Shown: piece by piece, positions 42,423 through 49,117 of the stretch | How positions within the stretch are numbered: the stretch's first letter is position 1 | How the letters are laid out: every line of letters begins with the position of its first letter | Origin: Chloroflexia bacterium | Lineage (GTDB): Bacteria; Chloroflexota; Chloroflexia; Thermomicrobiales; CFX8 | Direction of reading: 5' to 3' | Assembly: GCA_030431755.1 (NCBI GenBank) | Contig: JAUIIK010000023.1 | Location: 1-49,117, forward strand | DNA length: 49,117 nt | The notes under the pieces: generated by a model | What the model saw: the letters and a program-made list of their open reading frames with translations, nothing else | What the model was told of the DNA's origin: nothing | The model's database searches: none | Program-made: the position numbers and the translations under genes

Positions 42423-43282
42423 TAGAGCTTTTCGACCGACACGATGTCGCGCCCCTCGGCGATCGCCTGGCTCAGGCGCTCGGCGAGGACGTGGCCATCA
42501 CCGAGATCATCGACGAATAGTCGCTGGCTCTCCTCAGAACCATCGTCCGGCGCAAGGTCAACGGCATAGCGCACGGTGTCGCTGGCAGCGCGCGGGGTGA
42601 CGACCCGGCCGTCCTCGAGCCGCAGCCGGTCGGTTGCCGTTTCAGCGACGAGGCCGGGATCATGCGTCGCCACGATGACCGAGCGCCCCTCGCCCACGAC
42701 ACCGTTCAGAATCTCAATCGCCACGTCGCGGTACTCCGCGTCGAGGTTCGCCGTTGGCTCGTCCAGCAACAGTAACGCCGGCGCGTGCAGCAGCGCCCGC
42801 GCGAGGCCCAGCCGCTGGCGCATGCCGGCCGAGTAGCCGCTAACGCGGTTGCTGCCGGCAGCGGCCAGGCCCACGAGGTCGAGCTGGCGGTCGGCCGCGG
42901 CGTCTGCATCCGCAGCGGACATGCCGGCAAGTTGACCGAAAAAGACGAGATTTTCGCGGCCTGTGAGCGGCCAGAAGAACGAGCGATCAGCGTTGCCGGC
43001 ATAGCCGACTACGCGCCGCACGGCGGCCGATTCCACCGCGACGTCATGCCCGGCCACGGTGGCCCTGCCCGACGTAGGCGCGATGATCGTTGCCAGAATC
43101 TTCAGCAGTGTCGACTTGCCGGCGCCATTTGGACCTTCGAGCGCCAGGCAGCGCCCGGTCTGGAGCGTGAAGGAGACGCCATCCAGCGCAACGACCTGTT
43201 CCAATCCACGCCGTTGCAGGAGCCGGCGGCGCGGCGCGAATTTCCGGCCCACATGGTGTGCCTCCACGATTGCTCTGGCCAA
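42422..43282 (-). CDS. ABC transporter ATPase (ABC-2 exporter)
   Basis: This ATPase has about 286 residues: Walker A GPNGAGKS (50-57), a signature region VSGYSAGMRQRLGLARAL and Walker B LLLLDEPTANLD, with the H-loop in VATHDPGL. It ends in a tail of about 65 residues (DTVRYAVDLAPDDG onward). TTG 43282, ten bases after GGGAG, is chosen. The frame stays open to an ATG at 43396, but that would leave only 16 bp to the divergent aminotransferase gene and adds a non-conserved basic stretch. Confidence 0.88.
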   Translation of the reverse strand: MARAIVEAHHVGRKFAPRRRLLQRRGLEQVVALDGVSFTLQTGRCLALEGPNGAGKSTLLKILATIIAPTSGRATVAGHDVAVESAAVRRVVGYAGNADRSFFWPLTGRENLVFFGQLAGMSAADADAAADRQLDLVGLAAAGSNRVSGYSAGMRQRLGLARALLHAPALLLLDEPTANLDAEYRDVAIEILNGVVGEGRSVIVATHDPGLVAETATDRLRLEDGRVVTPRAASDTVRYAVDLAPDDGSEESQRLFVDDLGDGHVLAERLSQAIAEGRDIVSVEKL

Positions 43283-43412
43283 GTTGATCTCGCTCCCGAC
43301 AGTCAGTGTCTCGCGCAAGCCCCATTTCCGGCGACGCCGCCGATAGGGTAGGCTATCCAAGTTTTGAGCCCACGGCCACCAGGCCAATACACGCATACCG
43401 AAGGGGGAGACG

Positions 43413-44609
43413 TTGAGCCTGACGATCGATCAAATCCGGGACATGATGCCCGGCGTTACCGATACGGTCTTTCTGAACACGGGTACCTGCGGCCCGATGC
43501 CGAAGGTCGCCCATGATGCCATGGTCGCGGAACTCGCCAACGACCTGACAAAGGCACGGATCAATTCCGAGCACTTCTACCGGCTCTTCGAGCTCTGGGG
43601 CGAGGCCCGCGCCGCCGTCGCAGGAGTGTTGCACACCGAGGCCGACAATATCGCGATCACCAACCGCACCACCGACGGCATGTACGTCGCGCTGATGGGC
43701 TACCCGTGGCAGGAGCGCGACGAGCTCATCATCACGAACATCGAGCACCCCGGCGGGCTCATCCCGTCGTTCCTGGCACGCCAGCGCTTCGGCGTGCGTG
43801 TGCGCGTTGCCGATGTAAAGCTCGGCGGCGAGTCGGTCGAGGACACGGTCAAGGCATTTGAAGAGCTGATCACACCGCGCACACGCATGATCGCCCTCTC
43901 GCACGTTCCATATACGACCGGCGCGCGCTTGCCGGTCAAGGAGATCGTTGAGATGGCGCACTCACACGACGTGCTCGTCACGGTCGACGCCGCGCAGTCA
44001 TACGGCGCATTTGACATTGACGTTCACGATCTTGGCGTCGATTTCTACGCCTGTCCGGGCCAGAAGTGGTTCTGCGGCCCCGACGGCACGGGCGCGCTCT
44101 ACGTCCGCCCGGAGTGCCAGGGTGAGCTGAACCAGAACTTCTCCGGGATGCTCGAGTGGGGCTCGCTGGATTACCACGGCAAGACCTACCAGCCGGCGAT
44201 GAACGCCAGCCGCTTCGACACCGGTGGTTGGAGCATGGTGCTCCTGGCCGGCCAGATCGCTGCGACCAACTGGATCAAGGACGAGGTCGGGCTCGACTTC
44301 GCCTACGAGCGCATCGCCCGCCTGAGCGGCGGCGCCTACGACGCCCTGGCGGAGATGGACGGCATCGAGATGGTGACGCCGCGCGACAACCGCGCCGGGC
44401 TGCTGGCCTTCACGGTTACCGGCATCGAGCCGCCGGACCTGACCGAGAAGCTCGCCGACGGCCACAACGTCACGATCCGCTACGTCAACAAGTACATCAA
44501 CAACCCCGACGCCGCCCGTGTCTCCGTCGGCTTCTACAACAACGAAGAAGATATCGAGAAGCTGATGACCGGGCTGGAGCAGGTTCGGGCCACCGCCGGC
44601 GACGAGTAG
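43413..44609 (+). CDS. Class V aminotransferase (cysteine desulfurase/isopenicillin epimerase-like)
   Basis: This 398-residue PLP enzyme has Lys218 in YACPGQKWFCGPDG as the Schiff-base lysine and Asp-Ala-Ala-Gln in VTVDAAQSYGAFD contacting the cofactor ring. HPGGLIPS and SHVPYTTGARLPV complete the class V fold. It lacks a clear catalytic Cys loop of IscS/SufS, and TGTCGPMP at the start is like isopenicillin-N epimerase homologues. The reaction is unknown. The TTG start follows AAGGGGGAG at 43401-43409. The downstream hairpin at 44625-44664 may end its transcript. Confidence 0.87.
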   Translation: MSLTIDQIRDMMPGVTDTVFLNTGTCGPMPKVAHDAMVAELANDLTKARINSEHFYRLFELWGEARAAVAGVLHTEADNIAITNRTTDGMYVALMGYPWQERDELIITNIEHPGGLIPSFLARQRFGVRVRVADVKLGGESVEDTVKAFEELITPRTRMIALSHVPYTTGARLPVKEIVEMAHSHDVLVTVDAAQSYGAFDIDVHDLGVDFYACPGQKWFCGPDGTGALYVRPECQGELNQNFSGMLEWGSLDYHGKTYQPAMNASRFDTGGWSMVLLAGQIAATNWIKDEVGLDFAYERIARLSGGAYDALAEMDGIEMVTPRDNRAGLLAFTVTGIEPPDLTEKLADGHNVTIRYVNKYINNPDAARVSVGFYNNEEDIEKLMTGLEQVRATAGDE

Positions 44610-44624
44610 CGCTAGAGACAACAC

Positions 44625-44664
44625 ACGCTGGAGAGCAGGGCGCGCAGGCCCTGCTCTCCAGCGT
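44625..44664. terminator. 17-bp perfect hairpin after the class V aminotransferase gene
   Basis: The arms 44625-44641 and 44648-44664 pair perfectly (ACGCTGGAGAGCAGGGC and its complement) around a 6-nt loop. It starts 16 nt after the aminotransferase stop, between converging genes, and has no U-tract. Confidence 0.65.
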
Positions 44665-44754
44665 CGTAAGCCGTCAATGGGTGGCCGTGGCTGGTGACAC
44701 CTGAGTTGATCGAAGAATTGAGACTTCCAGGGGGACTCAAAGAGCTTCAAACTT

Positions 44755-44835
44755 GTCATTTCGAGCGGCGCAAGAAATCTCAGTGCAGCGTTTCACCGGT
44801 GTTCGACTGAGATTTCTCGCCGCGCTCGAAATGAC
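44755..44835. repeat. 30-nt inverted repeat, second hairpin in the same intergenic region
   Basis: The arms 44755-44784 and 44806-44835 match at 27 of 30 positions, beginning GTCATTTCGAGCGG. Sequence of this type (GTCATTTCGAGCGG followed by AGAAATCTC) recurs as intergenic repeats in several bacterial phyla, as I recall. It lies between converging genes together with the hairpin at 44625; 44610-44901 holds nothing else recognisable. Confidence 0.7.
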
Positions 44836-44901
44836 CATGTCGTTACGGTTGAGTTGCCCGGTAAAATGAGACGATCGCTCCGCTTCACATGCAGCAGAGC
44901 G

Positions 44902-45816
44902 CTACCCGAAGACCACGATCGCGACAATGATGAGCACGACGATGGCGACACCGATCCCGACGGCAACGAATATACGTGCCTTGCTCGTCGGCCGGTCGCC
45001 GACGATCTCGCCGGTGTGACCATTGACCAGCACGCGGTAGTCCTGATTTTGATAGCGGTAGCCGTAGATCCAGATCGGCAGGTGGCAGACCGCCGAGCGC
45101 CGGTTTGACAAGCGCGTGTCGACCTTCGTCAGGCGCTCGACCTCCAGCGCGCAGGCATCATGCGCCATCTGACGAATACGAGTTTCGCCGGGGCCCCACG
45201 CACCATCCTCATCGATCCCCGGCTCTTCAGCAGAGAAGCCGACCAACAGGTCAGTCGAATAGGTCATCATGCTCTCCTCGGGGAAGGGCATGAGCTGGTC
45301 AGCTTCAACCTGCGTCAGACCGGTTGAAGCCGGAATCCAGGTCCGGAAGCTCGCCTCGTGCTCGCCATCGCGCGGGTGCCACGTCTTATAGGTTTCGGTC
45401 GCCATGTAGCGCTCGCTCTTGCCGTCGGCGAGCTGGCGTGTGCGCGGCACCTGGCGTGTGTGGGTCTGCGAGATCTCGCCTTCCCACTTGGAGTAAGTGT
45501 CGGCGTCAAGGCGCCAGAAGGGGATGTAGCTGCCCTGGCCGCGGTCGAGCGCCGAGCGGCTCTTGAGATCACCTGGCGCCCAGAAGGAACTGCCGAGCCA
45601 CTCCCGAATACGGTCCTGCGAGTCCTGCTTCTGGATACGAAATGGCAAAACGAAGTGATCGACGGTGATGTTCGCGGCTGCGGCGTCGGCCCGCACGGCA
45701 AGCTGTGTGCCGCAAAACGGGCAGCGTAGCGTCGAGCTGCCGGGATCGAAGGACGTCGTGGCCCCGCAATTCTGGCAGGTAAATGTGTCGACGTTATCGC
45801 CGCTGCTCACCGACAT
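44902..45816 (-). CDS. Zinc-ribbon protein with C-terminal membrane anchor
   Basis: This 304-residue protein has an N-terminal zinc ribbon with Cys14-x2-Cys17 and Cys32-x2-Cys35 (FTCQNCGA, RCPFCGTQ). A middle domain of about 200 residues has repeated aromatic residues (GSYIPFWRLDADTYSKWEGEI, VCHLPIWIYGYRYQNQDYRV). A last hydrophobic helix (about 280-303) anchors it to the membrane with the bulk in the cytoplasm. The middle domain resembles proteins annotated as replication- or primosome-related zinc-ribbon proteins, but I cannot assign a function. It is divergent from the acyl-CoA synthetase, about 105 bp apart. Confidence 0.7.
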   Translation of the reverse strand: MSVSSGDNVDTFTCQNCGATTSFDPGSSTLRCPFCGTQLAVRADAAAANITVDHFVLPFRIQKQDSQDRIREWLGSSFWAPGDLKSRSALDRGQGSYIPFWRLDADTYSKWEGEISQTHTRQVPRTRQLADGKSERYMATETYKTWHPRDGEHEASFRTWIPASTGLTQVEADQLMPFPEESMMTYSTDLLVGFSAEEPGIDEDGAWGPGETRIRQMAHDACALEVERLTKVDTRLSNRRSAVCHLPIWIYGYRYQNQDYRVLVNGHTGEIVGDRPTSKARIFVAVGIGVAIVVLIIVAIVVFG

Positions 45817-45921
45817 CGCCCGTCCTCTTCGTCTCCGGCCGTGCTAGCGTAGTGTGTTGCCGCGAGCAGGTCCGGCTATCTGTTTCGCACTCAATGTACC
45901 ACCTCGAATTGGAGGGACACG

Positions 45922-47883
45922 GTGACCGGAATCCCAGCCGACCTCACCTCCCAACCCGTTGTCTGGCAGCCTCGCAAGGTCGTCGTGGATGATAGCCGCG
46001 CGATGCGCTTCGCACGCTCACACGGCATCGACACATACGAAGATCTGGCGCGCCGGGCAATTGACGAGCCGCACTGGTTCTGGGCAGCGGTCTGCGAAGA
46101 GCTCGGCATCGTCTGGCACAAGCCGTTCGAGGACGTGCTCGATCTATCCAAGGGGATCGAGTGGCCGCGCTGGTTCGCCGGCGGGCACATGAATTATGTC
46201 ACCTCGGCGGTCGACCGCCACCTCCCGAACCGCGCCGCCTCCGTCGCATTGAGCTGGGAAGGCGACGACGGCAGCACCCGCGCCGTGACCTTCGCCGAGC
46301 TCGCTGACCACGTCGGCCGCGCCGCCAACGGACTGGCCAGCATCGGCGTTGGTGTTGGAACACGTGTCGGCATCTACATGCCGATGCTGATCGAGACGGC
46401 CGTCGCGGTGCTCGCCTGCGGGAAGCTCGGCGCGGTCATCGTGCCGATCTTCTCGGGCTTCGGCGCGGAGGCGGCCGCTACGCGGCTCGCGGATGCGCAG
46501 GTGACGCACCTGATAACCGCCGACGGCTTCAACCGCCGTGGCCGGCACATCCCGCTGAAGCCCGTAGCGGATAGAGCGATCGAGCAAGCCGCCTGCGTCA
46601 CACACTGCGTCATCTACCGGCACACCGGCGCAGACGTGCCCTGGTCCGCTGGCCGCGACCATTGGTGGTTCGATCTGATTGATACCGCGGACACACAGAT
46701 CGAAACAGCCGACACAGCCGCCGACGACCCATTCATGGTCATCTACACCTCCGGCACGACCGGACGGCCAAAAGGCGCGGTTCACGTTCACGCCGGCTTC
46801 CCCATCAAGGCCGCCCAGGATTTGGCATTCCCGTTCGACATCCGAACAGACGAGGTGCTCTGTTGGATCACGGACCTCGGTTGGATGATGGGTCCCTGGG
46901 CGATCATCGGCGGGCTCACCGCCGGAGCCAGCGTCCTGCTCTACGAAGGCACGCCGGACTACCCGGAGCCGGACCGGATCTGGGCGCTAACCGACCGCCA
47001 CGATGTGAGCGTGCTGGGCGTCTCGCCGACAGCAATTCGCGCGCTCATGGGCTTCGGGGACGAGTGGGTCGAGCGGCATGAGATGAAGGCGCTACGCGCG
47101 CTCGGCTCGACCGGCGAGCCGTGGAACCCCGGCCCCTGGCGCTGGGCACATGATGTCGTCGGCCGCAAACGCTGTCCGATCATCAACTACTCCGGCGGCA
47201 CGGAGATCAGCGGTGGCATCATCGTCGCCGACGCGAACATGCCTCAGAAACCGGCGTCATTCAGCGGACCGGTCATCGGTATCGACGCCGATGTCGTCGA
47301 CCGCGACGGCAACCCGGTGCGCGGCGAGGTTGGCGAACTCATCATCCGCTCGCCCTGGGTCGGCATGACGCACGGTTTTCTCGACGAGCCCGAGCGCTAT
47401 CTCGAAACCTACTGGTCGCAGATTCCCGGTATGTGGGTGCATGGCGACTGGGCATATATCGACGACGACGGCTACTGGTACATCCTGGGGCGCTCCGACG
47501 ACACCATGAACATCGCCGGCAAGCGCGTCGGACCCGCCGAAATCGAATCGGCGGCCGTCTCTCATCCGGCGGTGCAGGAAGCCGCCGCGATCGGCACGCC
47601 GCATCCCGTCAAAGGCGAAACAGCTACCGTTTTCGTGATATTGCGGCCCGGCATTGAGCCTACCGATCAGCTTGTGACGGAGATACTCGACACGGTTGCG
47701 GATCACCTCGGACGCCCGTTGCGTCCGGAGGCTGTGCGCTTCGTCAGCGACCTGCCGCGTACCCGCAACGCCAAGATCATGCGGCGTGTCTTGCGTGCCC
47801 ACTATCTCGGGCACGACTCACTCGGCGACCTCTCGGCGCTGGAGAATCCGGAAATTCTGGAATCGATTTCACCGATAGATTAG
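45922..47883 (+). CDS. Acyl-CoA synthetase (acetyl-CoA synthetase-like)
   Basis: This 653-residue adenylate-forming enzyme activates a carboxylate to acyl-CoA through acyl-AMP. It has an ACS-type N-terminal domain, the nucleotide loop IYTSGTTGRPKGAVHVH, INYSGGTEISGGI (pyrophosphate/adenine site) and GDWAYIDDDGYWYILGRSDD. The catalytic lysine region is RTRNAKIMRR, and that lysine is often acetylated in homologues. The length matches acetate, propionate or related short-chain synthetases; the substrate is not resolved. GTG 45922 has GGAGGG (45911-45916) five bases upstream. Confidence 0.9.
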   Translation: MTGIPADLTSQPVVWQPRKVVVDDSRAMRFARSHGIDTYEDLARRAIDEPHWFWAAVCEELGIVWHKPFEDVLDLSKGIEWPRWFAGGHMNYVTSAVDRHLPNRAASVALSWEGDDGSTRAVTFAELADHVGRAANGLASIGVGVGTRVGIYMPMLIETAVAVLACGKLGAVIVPIFSGFGAEAAATRLADAQVTHLITADGFNRRGRHIPLKPVADRAIEQAACVTHCVIYRHTGADVPWSAGRDHWWFDLIDTADTQIETADTAADDPFMVIYTSGTTGRPKGAVHVHAGFPIKAAQDLAFPFDIRTDEVLCWITDLGWMMGPWAIIGGLTAGASVLLYEGTPDYPEPDRIWALTDRHDVSVLGVSPTAIRALMGFGDEWVERHEMKALRALGSTGEPWNPGPWRWAHDVVGRKRCPIINYSGGTEISGGIIVADANMPQKPASFSGPVIGIDADVVDRDGNPVRGEVGELIIRSPWVGMTHGFLDEPERYLETYWSQIPGMWVHGDWAYIDDDGYWYILGRSDDTMNIAGKRVGPAEIESAAVSHPAVQEAAAIGTPHPVKGETATVFVILRPGIEPTDQLVTEILDTVADHLGRPLRPEAVRFVSDLPRTRNAKIMRRVLRAHYLGHDSLGDLSALENPEILESISPID

Positions 47884-47894
47884 ATACCCTTTAA

Positions 47895-47929
47895 CTGACG
47901 CCAACAGGGAGGCATTAACCTGGCGTCAG
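47895..47929. terminator. 9-bp inverted repeat between acyl-CoA synthetase and transaldolase
   Basis: CTGACGCCA (47895-47903) and TGGCGTCAG (47921-47929) with a 17-nt spacer lie just after the synthetase stop. It may separate two transcripts, but no U-tract is present. Confidence 0.35.
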
Positions 47930-47991
47930 CCGGAGGATCGGGCAACATTGCGACGGCTCCGGCCAGCATCTCAACAACCTCAGGAGGCAAG

Positions 47992-49117
47992 ATGACCACG
48001 AAGAATCCGCTCCAGCATCTCGCAGACTTCGGCCAGAGCGTCTGGAACGACAATCTCAGCCGCGCATTGATCACCAGCGGCGAGCTGCAAGACCTCATCG
48101 ACAACGACGGCGTCGTCGGCATTACCTCGAATCCCACGATCTTCGACGCCGCCATCTCCAAGTCGAACGACTACGAGGAGCAGATGCGCGCGCTCGTCCG
48201 CGAGGGCCGCGCTCCGGGCGAGATCCAGGATGCTTTGATGGTGAAGGACATCCAGGACGCCTGCGATCTGCTGCTGCCGGTCTATGAGGCGACTGACGGC
48301 CTTGATGGTGTCGTATCGCTGGAGGTGTCGCCGCTGCTGGCCAACGATACCGAGAAGACGATCTCGGAAGCCCGGCGGCTCAATCGCATGGTCCACCGGC
48401 CGAATGTCATGATCAAGATTCCCGGAACGCCGGCCGGCGTCCCCGCCATCGAGCAAGCGCTCTATGAGGGCATTAACGTCAACGTCACCCTGCTCTTTTC
48501 GCTCCAGGCCTACCGCGACGTGATGGAAGCCTATCTGAGCGCGATGGAGCGGCGAGTAGCGGAGGAGAAGCCCGTCCACGATATCCTCTCGGTGGCCTCG
48601 TTCTTCGTCAGCCGCGTCGACTCCGAGGTCGACGGCCGGCTGGAGCAGATCATCGCGGACGAGCCCGACTCCGAACGCGCCGCGACAGCCCGGGCCTTGC
48701 TCGGTCAGGTCGCGATCGCCAATGCGCGCCTCGCCTACCAGGACTTCAAGGCTGTCTTCAACTCCAACCGCTTCGCGGAGCTGGCCGGCCACGGCGTCCG
48801 CATCCAGCGCCCCCTCTGGGCCAGCACAAGCACCAAGAACCCGGATTACACTGACACGCTCTACGTTGACGAGCTGATCGGCCCGAACACCGTCCAGACC
48901 CTCGCGCCAGCATCGATCGAGGCCTTCCGCGACCACGGCACGACGAAACTGACGGTCGAGAAAGATATCGAAGTTGCCCGGGACGCCATCGCGACGATGG
49001 AAGAGCTCGGCATCGCCTACGACGACGTGATCGACGTCCTCGTTACCGAAGGCGTCGAGAAGTTCGCCGACTCGTTCGACTCCTTGTCAGAGTCCGTTGA
49101 AACCGAGACGGCACGCA
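47992..49117 (+). CDS. tal: Transaldolase (cut by window edge; possibly fused)
   Basis: This pentose-phosphate enzyme transfers a dihydroxyacetone unit. 375 codons are visible without a stop. Schiff-base Lys142 is in NVMIKIPGT, and the family segments GITSNPTIFDAA, VSLEVSPLLAND, NVNVTLLFSLQAY and RPLWASTSTKNPDY match the long (mycobacterial-type) transaldolase. That enzyme is usually about 370 residues, so the stop should fall at or just beyond the edge. The open frame at the edge also allows a transaldolase/glucose-6-phosphate isomerase fusion, known in some bacteria. ATG 47992 has a full AGGAGG at 47982-47987. Confidence 0.93.
   Translation, partial: MTTKNPLQHLADFGQSVWNDNLSRALITSGELQDLIDNDGVVGITSNPTIFDAAISKSNDYEEQMRALVREGRAPGEIQDALMVKDIQDACDLLLPVYEATDGLDGVVSLEVSPLLANDTEKTISEARRLNRMVHRPNVMIKIPGTPAGVPAIEQALYEGINVNVTLLFSLQAYRDVMEAYLSAMERRVAEEKPVHDILSVASFFVSRVDSEVDGRLEQIIADEPDSERAATARALLGQVAIANARLAYQDFKAVFNSNRFAELAGHGVRIQRPLWASTSTKNPDYTDTLYVDELIGPNTVQTLAPASIEAFRDHGTTKLTVEKDIEVARDAIATMEELGIAYDDVIDVLVTEGVEKFADSFDSLSESVETETAR

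Noticed and set aside
47980-48936. 318-codon minus-strand frame opposite the transaldolase
   Set aside because: It is antisense to a strongly conserved transaldolase and shows no domain of its own.
1-49117. tRNA, rRNA, tRNA-Sec or attachment-site sequences
   Set aside because: I looked for T-loop/anticodon patterns and long direct repeats by eye and found none convincing; a covariance-model search would be needed to exclude them.

Overview
The window is GC-rich bacterial chromosome, densely packed with genes on both strands and with many 1-8 bp overlaps. It has no rRNA, tRNA, phage, insertion sequence or CRISPR array that I could recognise. The gene set (orphan SbcC, 7Fe ferredoxin, DUF5808 and DUF3267 proteins, archaeal/fungal-type aspartate-semialdehyde dehydrogenase, a Tat-like CapA lipoprotein, SelB) and the frequent GTG/TTG starts suggest a Chloroflexota bacterium, perhaps of the Thermomicrobia. 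That placement is inference from gene content.

Layout: 1-651 is the start of RNase Y (minus). 853-8222 holds a DUF5808 protein, SbcC, a gamma-glutamyltransferase homologue and MutS. 8394-10944 holds an ABM-like protein, YggT, the DNA polymerase III delta' subunit and a NERD-like membrane protein. 10995-16209 is a polysaccharide cluster of five overlapping glycosyltransferase genes, followed by an amidinotransferase-fold hydrolase, RecN and YbaB/EbfC. 19598-21941 is a divergent hom/asd pair. 22003-28775 holds CapA, ferredoxin, a membrane beta-propeller-like protein, a TPR protein and threonine dehydratase. PyrF then converges on a minus-strand run selB - PIG-L deacetylase - acyl-CoA dehydrogenase - yidD - amidohydrolase. 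35382-41489 holds a DUF3267 protease-like protein, DAHP synthase and a sugar ABC operon that ends in an HPr-kinase-like gene. 41598-49117 holds an ABC-2 exporter, a class V aminotransferase, a zinc-ribbon membrane protein, an acyl-CoA synthetase and a transaldolase cut by the window edge.

The most notable content is regulatory. Two amino-acid biosynthesis genes each have a complete, apparently undescribed ribosome-mediated attenuator. Upstream of asd are a near-consensus promoter, a 36-residue leader peptide containing Ile-Thr-Thr-Thr-Ile-Thr-Thr-Thr, a 10-bp long-range stem and a U-tract terminator. Upstream of the DAHP synthase gene are a consensus-like promoter, an apparently leaderless 38-residue leader peptide with Trp-Arg-Phe-Tyr-Phe-Tyr-Phe, a 14-bp long-range stem and a U-tract terminator. 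The layouts match in detail: control codons, one spacer codon, segment 2, stop codon, segment 3, and a terminator whose 5' arm shares exactly one base with segment 3. These are the only two hairpin-plus-U-tract terminators I found in the window.

A second theme is long hairpins between converging genes. Two of them (8270-8363 and 19433-19510) are diverged copies of one nested-palindrome family. Their inner 8-5-8 hairpins differ at three base pairs, all compensated, which suggests the structure itself is maintained.
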